Assembly: GCA_004519485.1 (NCBI GenBank)
Contig: CP038135.1
Location: 807,001 to 871,000, forward strand
Direction of reading: 5' to 3'
DNA from: Nannochloropsis oceanica
Taxonomy: Eukaryota > Sar > Eustigmatophyceae > Eustigmatales > Monodopsidaceae
DNA length: 64,000 nt
The first letter of the stretch is position 1. Every line of letters starts with the position of its first letter. Shown here piece by piece: positions 44,929 through 57,038 of this stretch. The notes beneath the pieces are model-generated. The model did no database searches. It was not told the DNA's origin and worked only from the letters and a program-made list of their open reading frames with translations. Position numbers and translations under genes: made by a program.

Positions 44929-45864
44929 AAGAAGGTACTGGTACTGCTGGTGCTGTGTCTGTTCTCCTCCAACCCATTCTTTCTCCTCCTCTTTTCGCTT
45001 CTCGATTTGCTGATACTGCTGCTGAGGTGCAACCCGGGCCACAACTTCTACCTTTCCTCCCTCCTTCAATCCCTCCTTCCATCCCTCTTTCCTACTCAAA
45101 GTAGCCAAAGCCGAAGGAGCGGAGATCGGATCTGACCCCTCCTCCATTCGGGTCTTGGACACTTCCATCTTCTCTTCCTCCTCTCCCTCCTTCTCCATTC
45201 CTTCCTCCTCCGGCGAGTCTTCCTCCTGAGTATCTTCCTCCTGTTCCATACCCTCGTCCCTTTCGCCTTCCGCTACCATCATGGCAGCTCTTTCCTGATC
45301 CTGGTCTTTCCCATCTCCACCGGCACTTCCCCCTCCTCCTCCTCCTCCTCCTCCTCCTCCTCCTCCCCCTCCTCCTCCTCCTCCTCCTCCTCCTCCTCCT
45401 CCTCCTCCTCCTCCTCCTCCTCCTCCTCCTCCTCCTCCTCCTCCTCCTCCTCCTCCTCCTCCTCCCCCCTCATGTTCTACTATCATGCCACGGACGCGCT
45501 TGCTGGCCTGGCCTTCCTCTTCCGCCTCATTGATTTTTGCCGAGCTCATAGGCTCGTTGCGGCGCTGCGGACGCGGGATAGCAGGGGCAAGGAAGAAGGA
45601 AGGCGAAAAGGGGGAGGATGAGGGGAATGGCTGCTGCTGCTGCTGCTGCTGCTCCGCGTGAATGGCGGGGAGCTTGCCCACGATCGGCATGGGCGGCATG
45701 TCCAATCTCAGCTCGTAGAGGTCGTTATCGTCATCTTCGTCGTCGCTAGTGGTGTGGTTGACCTGCGGCCGAGTCATGGTGCGAAAGCGATTTAGGGGTT
45801 GAACCTCCTCCTCCGCTTCCTCGTTGCCCCCGTTGTTCTTGAAGGCGGCAAACATAGCGGCCAT
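44470..45864 (-). CDS. Unrecognised protein with long poly-Gly and poly-Gln runs
   Basis: Intronless, 464 residues. I do not recognise a family. The N-terminal ~125 residues include an acidic patch (DDEDDDND) and PMPIVGKLPAI. About 45 consecutive glycines follow, then an acidic Glu-rich region, Gln-rich segments (runs of up to 13), and a C-terminal helix-rich part of ~95 residues (DEFDGVYRSEIKRLKGLEEA onward) that looks folded. KRVRG before the Gly run may be a nuclear signal. The only opposite-strand frames are simple-repeat mirrors, and the C-terminal part has non-repetitive codons, so this strand is preferred. The start is the first ATG before a non-repetitive N-terminus. Confidence 0.6.
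45331..45466 (-). repeat. (GGA)n/(CCT)n trinucleotide repeat encoding poly-Gly
   Basis: About 45 almost uninterrupted CCT units on the plus strand (one small interruption near 45365) encode poly-Gly on the minus strand. Its purity suggests ongoing length change. Confidence 0.9.
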
Positions 45865-46713
45865 CGCTGTTTTCTGGGGTTTGGGACTACGTTTGGTGCT
45901 GTAGGTGGAGGATGAAAATAGTGATAAGTAAGGAGGATGGAAAGAAAAGATAACGAGGGAGGATGGTGAGAGAGAATGACAATAACCACGTTATGACGCC
46001 GATAAAAAGGGAGCACGGTCATGAATGGTGTGGGTGATGGATGCTTCTCGTGCCCTTGAATTCAACGCTTGAACCCCACAGAAATTTTAGTAGTGCAAAA
46101 ATGATGGCGCACACGAAGCAGCAGTGCGTCAAGCCTTTCATGCACTCATTCTCTTGATCACCCCTCCTTCATACAGGGAGCAGCAGGTGGAGTGTTGCCG
46201 TGTCTCGTTGCTTTGGCGATGGGGCTGATCGCTGTTTTTCCCATTCCTTCCCGCTGTTCTCCGCCACCCCTAGTCCGTGTTAATGTGTCCACTCCTGCAG
46301 CCGCTACATTCCTACACGAACGAGAAGTTGATCCAAAGACCAGCTTTTCTCTGGAAGACGACGAGGACGTTTCCAAAAAGGAACTGTCCGAGAAGACCGA
46401 TATGAGGTAAAGCGGATGGATGGAATTTGTCCAGGAGCGAAGTCGGGAAGGGATCTGTCAGAGCACGTTTCATCCCCCGTCCAGGACGTGCACGCTTAGG
46501 CGTCAAGAGTCAATGACACTTGAAGGTGTTGGCGCCATTGACATTCATTGGCTTGTGTAGATGAAGGCTCTGGGGACGCCTCGCCCGCTCTGCGACAAAT
46601 CACCCCTCCACTCCTTCCCCTTCCATCCTTCCCTCCGCACACGTCCCCACCACTGCACAAAGCACGATAACAAATCAAATAGCAACAAGCAGCACAATCT
46701 CTAGAACACGAAA
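45865..46713. other. Intergenic region, no supported gene
   Basis: 849 bases between the orphan gene start (-) and the start of the decayed acyltransferase (+). It has short frames only; a plus frame near 46192-46410 has no recognisable similarity. Confidence 0.35.
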
Positions 46714-48377
46714 ATGGACAACAATCCTCTACAATCTATGCCTCGGGGGAATGTACAAAAACCCTCCCGCTACCGCCAACTTCGACGGCCTGCGAGGCAT
46801 CGCGTGCCCTGTTTTTGTATGGCATTTCCTCTGTGCTTATTACCCAGGAATTGTTTTTGCTGACCCTGGTTTGGTGCAGGATGGGGCATATTCGTCGATG
46901 TGGGGAAGGTCGTGGTTGTTGTTTTTCTTTAATGGACCTTTCAGTGTTGATATTTTTTATGGCTTAAGCTGAAAGGTGTTGTTACATTCGTATATGAGCA
47001 CGGGGAGGAATCAAACGTAAGTCAATGCGATGTTTCGGAGGATTTTTAGATTGATGGTACCGTTTGCCGTGATTGTAATCATGGCGTGGAAGGAGGGCCA
47101 GTGGGGGATGGTCCAGTACTGTGTGCAGGCGAGTGCCTACACTCAGTCGGGTTGGCTGCCAAGTCCGATGTTGGGCGGGGGGGTGGCGTCGTTGCGCTAG
47201 CGCGATGTGAGAAAAATAATAGATAGCATGTTTACAGAAATTTTCCCGTATAAATATAGAATTCACGTGAGTAACTGCTTTTTCTTCCCCTCCTTGGAGT
47301 CCCTTCCTCCCTTCGCGTCATGTCCTTTGGGGAAGGCGGAGGGAGGGATGTGAGGCCGTGTGATGGTAGCATGTTTATACAGGACAGTCTGCTATGGTAT
47401 AATTAAAATCCATGTCACTCTCTCCGTCATTCCCTTCCTCCCTCCTGCCCCTTTCGAGGCAACCTATGGACGATTCGAACAGAGTGGCGTGGCTCATTGG
47501 CCGTCTTTTCCGTCGTTTTCCTGATGAAAAACTTGCAGAGTCCCTGCCGGTGGCTGCCGTACTCATTACTCTTCCGGTGGTATGAAGTGGCAAATGAGGG
47601 GGCGTTGTTAGCGCCTATAGTCGTTTTTTTTTTGTGTGATGTGGAAAGAAATACGCCTATTTTTGCTTATCTTACTGGTGCTGGGGGTAGGAGTAAGACA
47701 TGGCTTGGTCAGATGTTGAGGGTGTTGTTGATGCTAGAGGGTGGATGGGTGTGGGTGTATGCACAGAGCCGGTTTGGATTTGTGAGGCGAGGGGAGGTGT
47801 CTCCGGACGTATTTGTGCGGTGGACCGCTGCTGGGACTATGGGTTGTTTGTTGTTCGTGCAGTTAAGCCCGGCCATGCAGTGGCTGTTATGCTTAGCCCC
47901 GATACGGTTTGTGGGCTACATCTCGTCGTTTTGCCTGTACCTGGTGCACGGCGAGGTGTTGAACACGTTCACGGCATGGTTGTTTTTGATATTGTACCGG
48001 GAGGGAGGGAGGGAGGGGGGATGGGGGTATACAAGTTCTGCACTGTTGGAATTTCTGGCGAGTTTCCCGTTGATGGTGGAGTTCGCGTGGATGATGACTG
48101 TCTTGATAGATGATCCGAGTGTAAGAGGGTGGCGAGGGCAGTATATTTAAAGTTGTTTTCTGTGTATGACCAGAAGTTCTGGTTGCATCGATGGGGGAGG
48201 AAGGTCGGGAAGATGGTGAAGGAAAAGGGAGAAACCTTAGTGGCGTTGCCGTGGGTAAGAACGGTTCTATTCACGGAGATCCCTTATGGGAGGAGGATAG
48301 GCGGGGAGAAAGTGGAGAAGGGAAGGAGACCTCTGGAACCGGTGGCCGTCCCAATTCCGGTTTATGCTCCTTCTTGA
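46714..48377 (+). pseudogene. Decayed acyltransferase-3 (OafA/NolL-like membrane O-acyltransferase)
   Basis: Acyltransferase-3 proteins are multi-pass membrane enzymes that acylate sugars. The family marks are present in order: KPSRYRQ then FDGLRGIACPVFVWHF near 46780, NGPFSVDIFYGLS near 46940, MFRRIFRLMVPFAVIVIMAW near 47030, LWTIRTEWRGSLAVF near 47461, and FVGYISSFCLYLVHGE near 47905, ending in DDPSVR and a tail to 48377. The first half has three stops in one frame (TGA 46970, TAA 47018, TAG 47198). The reading frame also changes near 46785 and again near 48125. A GTGAGT donor at 47267 suggests one original intron, but the phase does not meet the downstream frame cleanly. The downstream half (47461-48150) is still open, so decay is recent or the region contains sequence errors. 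Confidence 0.75.
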
Positions 48378-48618
48378 GAATGAGAATGAGTAGAAGAAGC
48401 GAGGAAGGACGGGGAGTTCAACATGAATGGAGAAGGAAAGACGTTGAAATTCAAAGCATCATCCTTATGATCAATTTCAGATGAATGAATATATAAACAA
48501 ATGTTAATAAAAAGGACATAAAGGAGTTGAAGAAGACGATGGTTTAGAAGAATTAGGAGAAAGAAGAAAATGTAGAAAAAGGAGAAGAAGATAAGAAGAA
48601 AAATAATGAAGAACAAAG

Positions 48619-48649
<31 letters not shown>

Positions 48650-48763
48650 TTCTTTTGCACTTGGTTCCATATCTCGCAATTGATAAATTGTCACCATTTC
48701 TCTTTTATGCATATGCATTTCGGGTTTATTATCACATTCAGCTATCCATCTACTTCATTGTCG
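48378..48763. other. Convergent intergenic region with (GAA)n
   Basis: 386 bases between the acyltransferase remnant (+) and the esterase stop (-). It is A-rich and includes an eleven-unit GAA run at about 48617-48648. No gene seen. Confidence 0.4.
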
Positions 48764-50286
48764 CTACCTTCTCCCTAGCATTCCCAACTTGCTTAAAAAA
48801 TCCAGGCACCGCCTCGTCCAAGGATGACCGTGCAAAAGCTCCCCCTCATCTGTCACAACACTACCCTCCCCCAAGCCCTGGGCATGCGGGCCACTCTCGT
48901 AGATGTCCACTTGGCGGTAAACCTATCAAAAAAGAGAGGAAACATGAAGGGAAATTAATATTTACGTCCACGAGAATACTCAAAAGGGCAAAAGATAAAT
49001 CGGGCATTTCCCTCCCCTCTACATACATACCCCAGCAGCCCTGAGCGCATCATCCATACGAAAGGCATTCTCCACACTGACAACATCGTCATCCTCCGTG
49101 TGGAACAGAAATGTAGGAGGAAAACTCTTGCTCACATGTTTTTCAATCGAATAGTGGCGTGTCAGATTTTGAGTCTGTTTTGCGGACAAACCAGGGCCAA
49201 AAAGGTTGGTCTTGGAGACTGCGTGTGTCGCTCCGTCTTCCATGGTAATGATGGGATAAACAAGGACTCCAAAATCTGGACGAGAGCTATATATGACATA
49301 TGTGCATCGTAAAGCGTAAACCAGAAATGTATGGCAATGTTTGGATGACGATCATTGGTTTTTGAAATACCTCTTTCGCTCGATGGGGTCTGCGGCGTCG
49401 GCATTGCCGTCATCATTGAAAGCAAGCACAGTCGCCGCTAGATGGCCACCGGCGGAACTGCCGATCAGTCCAACCTGAAGGTAAAGAGGGAGAGGACATG
49501 GTGAATGTATATGCCGCATCCGTTAGGTCAAAGCAGTCTCCTACCTTGAAGATGTCGTCGATAGAGGGCCGCAAACGATTGCGAACCACGCGAATCGCCC
49601 TTTTTGCGTCGAGTTCTGGCACGGGGGCGTGGTAGCTAGACATGCGCGAAGAAAGAGGAGGATAAACGTGAGGACGGGCACACATACATAAAATAGAAGA
49701 GGACTTACCCGATACTATCGCCGCGGTACTGCAGGACATAGGAGGCCACGCCTTGGGCACACAGCCATTGAGCATATGGGGTCCCCTCCCCCTTTGTATT
49801 CACGTCCCAGTAATCCCCCCCGGGTGCAATTACAACAGACGTCCCAACTGATGCGGATGCTGCATATAGAAAAAAAGATACGCTGTGGCCTTTTTTTGTT
49901 TTTTTAGGGTTAGGGATCTATAAGTAGGTATGGTGCTTACCTTGAGGGACGTAGGCCATGAGGAAAGGGGCATGCCCGGCGTCCTCCAAATTAGGTTTTG
50001 CCAAAGGGACGTGGCCATGTGACCACAATCGAACGGGAAACGGGGCATGGCAGCCATCTAGGCCATGATTAGAGATGTTATTCGCAGCATTGTTTCGTCC
50101 GTGGTTGTACCGGCGAAGACCTGTCACTCCTGCGGCTGCCACGCTGGCCACGACCGCCAAAATGCGGACCCTTCTCCACCGTGGGGGTCTTTCAGATGCG
50201 GGAGAAGGGCTGTCGATTAAATAGCCGCGGGAATGTGTGCCATAAGTGAGTCGAGAGAATTGAGCACGATGAGTGTGCCTGAACAT
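48764..50286 (-). CDS. Membrane-anchored alpha/beta-hydrolase, sugar-esterase-like
   Basis: Six exons in minus direction: 49941-50286, 49709-49859, 49545-49635, 49371-49474, 49031-49286 and 48764-48922. All are GT-AG and in phase, 368 residues. The core follows bacterial BD-FAE/acetyl-xylan-esterase-like proteins: VVIAPGGDYWDV (oxyanion strand), YHAPVPELDAKRAIRVVR, the nucleophile elbow GSSAGGH (Ser203), SRPDFGVLVYPI, the acid in HTEDDDVVSVENA (about 296-298) and the base His329 in SGPHAQGLGEG. A hydrophobic anchor at about 40-60 after an Arg-rich start makes it a type II membrane or secreted protein. It probably removes acyl groups from a polysaccharide; substrate unknown. A decayed paralogue with the same exon pattern lies at 59.2-60.6 kb. 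Confidence 0.88.
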
Positions 50287-52180
50287 TTTGGTCACATCAT
50301 TACCATCGATCTCCCCAGCACATGACCTCTTTCTTACCCTTGACGGGCGCCTCGCTCTACATCGCCAACCGCAACTGCCGTCACCATGGTTAATCTCTGT
50401 TTTGAACTAGGCAGAATATGCTGAGAGGTCAGGGTAGGGCACGAATCGTTATCATCATCTTCATCACAGCTGTGATCACAGCAGTAGGCCCATGTTCCGA
50501 ATTTCAACGGCTCAACGAACGTTCACGGTCCATATTTTCTTCATTCTTCTTTACGCACACTATTTCTTGCTTTGCGTTTGTGTTACCGTCAAGCAATGCC
50601 GAATGCTGAAGTCTTCCTCCAGACGTAGATGCTTCAAAATGACAGATTATCCGTTCGTCTCCTCAGCCGCAAATCCTCCTCAAAAACCAAGGCTCAGTTT
50701 GTCAGAGCCCTCAATAAACCCACAACAGACCTCTATCTAGTGAGAACGTGTGAATTATTCTGTCCTCATCCTATTCCGATGATAGAAGCGATCGTTGGTA
50801 TTTACACTACGTACGGTGCTGGAAAAACTCCCCCTGTGGCCTAAAGATAGCAGAATATGCAGGTTGGGGTATTAAGCATTATTTGGAATGGGATGGAGCT
50901 AAGGGGAGACACAAACTTCCTTGACGCAAACCCCCAAAAATCCCGCATTTTCACTTCCGCCTGGCTTTGATAAGCCAGATCGCAGTATGTCTTGCTTTTT
51001 GTCGAGCGTATTTATGAAGCATGGTGGACCCGATCGGGTATTCAAAGCCCGAATGAACGGATATCTTTATGTAGGTGGTTATGAAATACTTCTGTGCTAT
51101 AGCATCTTACCATGTAGTTCTCGCCAAAGAGTGATCATTTCACCATCGAGGTCCATGGGCGAGGTTGCACAGCTCCCTCGCCTGGCCCGGGTACTTATTG
51201 CGGTCAATCAGTCCCCAATTTCCTGCCAAAGATGGTAGGCGTTGACGAAGATTTTATTCCGGACGACTACCCAAGGACTGCACACGTTTTTCCTCCATTC
51301 TGCACCCGTAAAAAGCGTCTGCTGCATATGCAATCCTTGGCTGGAGCAAAGCTGTCGTCATGGGCAAGGCACGGAGTTGGCAAGTTTTCGACTGTTTTGC
51401 GCAAGAATTTGGTGAACAGGAAACGTGGCTCTTCATATTAACGCTTGTCAGCTATTACAGAGGCAGAAGAAATTCGTAAAAGTTTTTATGATCCGCGTGA
51501 CTGTAAGCATGCTGATGAATCAGGCTCGGTAGAGAATGTGATGAAGATCGAAATAAGGTATGCGGATGATCAAGGCGAGGATTTGTGTTCATTGATTGAA
51601 GACGAGAAGACTATATTGGCATCCATATAAAAATTCAGATAGTAGAGGCAAATAAACGTTCTCAGGGAGAAAATAGCTATGATATGTGCGATCTTGGCGA
51701 CTTTTTAGCGTTGTTCCCTTTCACCTCGGGTGTGGGGAGGTTGACAAAGCGGCCTCAGATGAGGCCTCATCGTCTCTCCCGCCGGACAGACTGATGAATG
51801 ATCTGTCAAATATTACTATACACTGAAAGGATTGACCATGTTTAAAATCGACCTCACAAAATAATCAATATAAATATGTATATTTGTGAAGAAAACATGT
51901 CATCGATCGACAAAATCTCGTCGGGCAATACCGATCCGACACATGATAACGGGCTTTCGTCATTTCCGAAGCCACCGAACAGGGATTATTTGATCAATTT
52001 GATGGAGTTTTTGCTCCCTCTCTCTCTCTCTCTCCTCACTCGTACCGTAGGTAGCCAAAGTAACAGAAGATGACCTGGTTCACTAAGATCATGTCATGCT
52101 CTGCTTGATCACTTTGCATGTTGACCATGTGCTCACCGTTCTCGTCCTCGACTCTACCACCGTTGTACCGTCTTGACAGG
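50287..52180. other. 1.9-kb intergenic region with possible gene remnants
   Basis: Between the divergent starts of the esterase (-) and GT61-like (+) genes. Minus-strand frames at about 50930-51440 show short codon-like stretches (for example LFTKFLRKTVENLPTPCLAH and MDLDGEMITLWRELH) broken by stops, with GT/AG-like borders. No family was recognised, so it may be a worn gene fragment. A CT run occurs near 52015-52035. Confidence 0.3.
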
Positions 52181-53883
52181 ATGGATCAAGACGAGCTCGT
52201 GGAGGTCGTGCCAGGTGAGTACTTGCGTGTCACAGGAGACGCAACATCCACATCGCAATGGATTATTGGTTGAGATTCTTCTTCCCTTCACGCACACACT
52301 GGACAGGATGGCCCCCTCCTCAAACAAAACGCTGGACCTCTCTTATGACAAAATTTGTCCCGAAATGCTGCCGAGGGAGGGTTTATTGGGCAGTGACGGT
52401 CGTGCTGATTGTGTGGTATTCGCTGCGATTTACACGTAAGCCACCATTATTGGCCATGAGTCGTTCCAATCCATCCACCTTTGCTTGCCAGGGATACTCT
52501 TTGGACACACGGCGGTGTATTTTCCAGAATGTCGTCGTGCAAAGAGGCGTAATCTACTACTACGCAGAGGACCCGCTTGTCGCGACGGTGCCTCCTATGC
52601 TCTGCTCAATGGTCAATATGCCTGAGATATATGCGGCCCCCTGCGATGTCCGCGTCATCTCCGACCCCACAGCCATTGCCACCATCCTCGCCCAAACAAA
52701 CAAGACAGAGAATTTTAATCTAGGCCTCGCCTTGCATCGCCTAAACCCGGGCAATGCCTACCATTTGCTGTTTGAAGACATGATACCTGCCATGGCCATG
52801 ATTTACAATGCAAGCCACATCACCAGCAATGACCCAGTTCCCGCCATTCTCCACACGCTTAAGCAGCAAGACGTGGGTATCTTCCTCACCGACCATCACG
52901 CTGGCACGCTCATGGACAGGATTTTTTGGAAAGAGTTTTACCCAGAGGTGACCGTGCTGCCCTTGTCGAATAATGTGTCCTACCACGTCAAGACCCTTGT
53001 GGTTGGTACAAGAACGAATTGCGTTCATTGGAACCACTGCAAAGTCACGAACCGCACCCGTGGTATTTTCGACCCACCCGAAGCTGCCGCGGCTCTAAGA
53101 AAAGTCGTCTTTCATCGGTACGGCATCGTTGAAGAAGGAGACGACACTGCTGCTCCTGCTTCTGCTCCTGCTGCTGCTGCTGCTGCTCCTGCTCCTGCTG
53201 CTGCTCCTGCTGTTTTTACCCCTACTCCTCCTCGGCGAGTAGGTCCACCAAGAGTCACGCTCATCCGACGCTCTACCACTCGGCGCATCCGAAATTTAGA
53301 AGAAGTACGGAGCACGATTGAGAGCGTAATGGGTGTTTCCCCCCACGTTGTGGACATGTCAGATCTCGGCATCAAAGATCAGGTCTTGCTCGCGCACAAC
53401 ACTGATATTTTCATCCTCGTCCATGGCGGAGCTATGGCAAATCTCCTTTGGCTTCCGCCTCGCGCGTTAATCATCGATATCTACCCACATGGTTTCCTTA
53501 TTTCCTACCATAGTAGCATCATACATTGGATTCGAAAGGCCCTCGAGCCGGTCATCGAATTGGGACATATGCCTTTTCAAATAGAGACGGCGGAGGGACA
53601 GGAGCTCTTGACGGGACCAATGGTACCCGGATGTGTGTGTCGCTCCATTCCTTGTCAGATACACGTGTTTGGGACCTCGGCGCTTATTAATGTGGATGTG
53701 GCGAGGTTCAAGGAGCATTTGAAGGAGGGGTTCAGGGCGTGGAAGGGAGCACAGAGGGAAAGAGGGAGTTATGAGAAGCCGGTGACACCCGATGAGTTCG
53801 AGAGGAGTCAGGAAGAGATAGAAAGGAGGAGAGCGGCGGCGCCTGGTTATAGTTCGGCGCCGTTGTGCTGGGAGGGGCCTTAG
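52181..53883 (+). CDS. GT61-like Golgi glycosyltransferase
   Basis: Two exons, 52181-52214 and 52307-53883, 536 residues; the short first exon (MDQDELVEVVPG) joins in phase to WPPPQTKRW. An intronless alternative starting at 52258 would give a different first 17 residues. Type II membrane topology: anchor at about 41-57 (VYWAVTVVLIVWYSLRF). The C-terminal ~200 residues follow the GT61 (DUF563) pattern: PRVTLIRRSTTRRIRNLEEV, DMSDLGIKDQVLLAHNTDIF, then VHGGAMANLLWLPPRALIIDIYP. GT61 enzymes add xylose, arabinose or GlcNAc to wall polysaccharides or glycoproteins. An Ala/Pro run (about 302-322) interrupts the catalytic domain. Two NxT/NxS sites before it (for example NKTEN, NVSYH) fit a lumenal domain. 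Confidence 0.85.
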
Positions 53884-54156
53884 AAAGGGAATAGAAATCA
53901 ACAAATTGGAAGTGAAAAGGGACGTCACCATGTTCTCACTAACAAATGAGGAGATGTTCCGAAAGGTTGGCTTGGCTACTGCTTGTGATGCTTCTAATGA
54001 TGCTGCCGGATTTTTAGTTTGGTTGCTTTTCGTGTTAATTTATCAAACATTACATGATATGTACACTCTTTTCTTTTTTCGTCACTTCTTCTCCAACATT
54101 TCCTCTTCCATGATCTCTGTTCTCCCCCCGTCCTTTTTCTCCCTTTCTCTTTCCTT

Positions 54157-55626
54157 TTATCTCCGACTCACACTCACAGACAAGTCCCGCGCCTCCTCCT
54201 CCACCGGATCCGCCAAGTCTAATACAAATAAATCCACCCATGTCACCCTCCCAATCACCCCCTCATTATCAAAGGTCAAGGGGAACCAATACTGCGGCTC
54301 ATGGCCCTTCAAACCATCTGGGGACTGTGTGTAAAGGAGGTAGGAAAAGAAAAGGTGAGCGAAGTATGAAAGTGAGGGAGGAGGGAAGGAGGGGGCGGCG
54401 TACCTGCATCCAACGATCACCCGTCCATAGGTACTCAGTCTCCCCTGCTGCTGTTCGGACTTCCACCACAAAATTCTGCTGGGCTCGCGTTGCGGATGCT
54501 TGATCTGAACTATAGAAGAGGCAGCCCTGATTTGGTGTTGAGACGGGACCGTCGGCAACAGCAGTAGCGGGGGAGAGGATTAGGCTGCTACTGCTACTGC
54601 TACTGCTACTGCTTCTTGTAGTCTGACAGGCAATGTCCTGGCCTTGGAATGTATACGGCCCTAGAGGCGACGACGCGGTATACACACGAATACCCGACCC
54701 TTGATAACAAAAGCAACACATGGGGCCAGTCAAGATGTAATACAATCCCTGTCTTTTGAACATGACCGGAGCCTCCCAGCCCCATTCTGACTGATTCCCC
54801 CGAAAGCCATCGAATATCTTCTCCGTGACCGACAAGAAATCACGTGTCAGCTCTTGGACTGTGATCCAAAAGTCTGCTGAATACAATACATAACCCGTGC
54901 CGTCATCGTCGACAAACAAATGGAAATCCCCGGCGGGTAAATGGGCGATTGGCACCACTGTGCGGCGTTGCTCAAAGGGTCCCTCAGGCTTTGAGGACGT
55001 AGCTACAGCGAAGCCTGCATACGTCCCATTGGGGTACACATAATTCCACCACAGCACATACTCGCACGTGTTGGGATTAAAGACGGCGGAGGGCCTGAAA
55101 AGTGTGCCGGCCGGGCGCTCCGTCCAATGGAAAGCGTACCCTTGAAAAGCCCAGGACCCGCTGCTCAGGTCCCAGCTGGCGTAAACACTGACATTGTGGT
55201 CCAGCCGGAAGCCGCAGCGATCAGGCGAGTCACAACCAGTCACATTCGGTGCCTACGTAGGATAGCGTTTGTGTGTGGGTCGATGATCAGATTGGGAAGG
55301 GTGCGACGAAAGACCTCGACTTTCCCACAGGCATTTCCTTTGCTTCGTGCGGTGCCCGACCTGCGCGCCCCCCCCCCCCCCAAAACACACACACACAACC
55401 ATTCCGAAACCCTCACCTGACAAAGTCCGTACTCTACCGCGTGCATGTAGTATGGCCCGTCATCGTGGAAGCGCTGAATGGTGCCGTCGTGAGCATCTAG
55501 AATGCGGCCCTCCGTGTCGAGCATTGGCCGAGTATTGTCGTACAGGACGAGCTTCGCAGAGCATGGCCGCAGCGGGAGGACGCCCACCACCGTCAGAAGC
55601 GACCAGACGAGAGACAGGGACAACAT
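54157..55626 (-). CDS. Secreted glycoside hydrolase, GH43-like five-blade propeller
   Basis: Three exons, 55417-55626, 54404-55252 and 54157-54324, phase 0, 408 residues. A signal peptide (about 1-24, ending PCSA) is followed by MLDTEGRILDAHDG, the place of the catalytic Asp and His-rich entrance in GH43_24-type exo-galactanases. Next come FRPSAVFNPNTCEYVLWWN, the acidic loop HLFVDDDGTGYVLYS, and WGWEAPVMFKRQGLYYILTG, which carries the probable general-acid Glu. The C-terminal strand DGLKGHEPQYWFPL is also seen in that group. It probably trims beta-galactan or a similar side chain outside the cell or in the Golgi. A Ser run (about 290-300) is an insert between blades. The first methionine choice is set by the signal peptide. 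Confidence 0.82.
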
Positions 55627-56168
55627 GGCTGTGCAGTAATGTGGCGTGTGGTGAATTGATCGAATTGATAAAATGCTGCTATTTTTATAATATTTTTCTT
55701 CAACGAGCAGGAACCAGGAGGTTGTAGGTGTCACATAGATGAATACACTGATAAACGAGCGTGAGATTACTAGGTTTGAGGACGCCGTAGTGGCATAGCA
55801 TGCAGAAGCGAATTGAGCATGATTTTTGCATCAAAACGATCCACAGCAGGATAAGCGCGATGGGAAGGAAGGTCGACTAGGAGATCGAAAAGCGAGGTAT
55901 CAATTTTATACAGTCCGTTTATGCCTTTCATTGATGATATGTAATTTACGACTTCTCATAAACCTCAATTGTAAGTCTGTACAAAACCTCTGGTCAAGGG
56001 TGGATTCGCTCGCCCCCTTATTCACTTCCACAGCTCCCTTTTGCAGCTGCAGGGGAAACTTCTTCGTTATCATGTGTCCAACTTTGACGCCAGCCCTCAA
56101 CCTTCTTATCCATCCTACGATCTTTTCCCCTCTGTGCTACATTGACGCACGCATGTGTGTCCCCCGCA
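55627..56168. other. Intergenic region upstream of the GH43-like gene
   Basis: 542 bases between the GH43-like start and the PC-esterase stop, both minus strand. No gene seen. It should contain the GH43 promoter and the PC-esterase 3' UTR. Confidence 0.35.
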
Positions 56169-57006
56169 CTACACCGGACAAATGTAATTGAGCAAGACGT
56201 TATTCAAACCCGCGTAGATCGGAGCGTAAAAGTGCAATGTGTCCCAATACAGGTGCGTGTTTTGAGTCTCATTTAAGTGTGTTTCAATGCCGCGAGCCGC
56301 ATATGTGATAGCGCCAGCATCGAGGATGCTGAAGCCTTCGCCATGAAAATATTCCTTGAGATCGTCTTCAGGAAGGAAGGCAGCGGGCTCCCTGAGGTTG
56401 GGGTGGGGTGTACAGGTGAAGGGGAGGGATGGTATTGATCATAAATAAAGTGAAATGATGAGATAGAAAAATAGATGCATCACATAATTCAAAACTCTCA
56501 TCTCTTCCCTTCTCTCTTCCTACTTACCTACGTGCGGTGGTCGTTTTCCAAATAGCTCTACCTCCCGACGCTCGCACTGCTTCCCGAACCACTTCACTCA
56601 AGCGGGGCATGTCATATTCTCCCGGCAGGCGAGCCCAATGCCCGCTGTTAACGATCAAAATATCTGGGTGGAGCTTGGGGACGATGTGGGTGAAGAAGTC
56701 GTATACATCATATTCCCAGTCGGGAAGGACATTACACGCCCCGGGGAGACAACCTGCTTGTTCTTGGAGGAGCTGGCGGGCAGAGCTTCGGCGCTGGTGG
56801 TGTTGCTCTTGTTGTGCTTTTACATTTGCTTCCCTTGCCGCTGGTGGTGGTGGTGGTGGTCGTCGTACTAGTGGTGCAGGCACTGATGCTTGTGGTAGGG
56901 GCGGTTGCTTGTGCGCCCCGGGGAGGCAAGCCGCCGCCTGTTCTGAGAGAAGTTGGCGCGAGTGTCCACTCTCTCCTTCTGCTACTGCTGCTGCTGCTGC
57001 TGCTGC

Positions 57007-57038
<32 letters not shown>

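Noticed and set aside
44266-45135. 289-codon plus-strand Leu-rich frame
   Set aside because: Antisense of Gln/Glu repeats of the orphan gene; looks membrane-like only because CTC/CTG codons read as Leu.
46970-46972. TGA in the acyltransferase as selenocysteine or recoded stop
   Set aside because: The family has glycine there, and a TAA and a TAG follow in the same frame, so decay or error explains it better.
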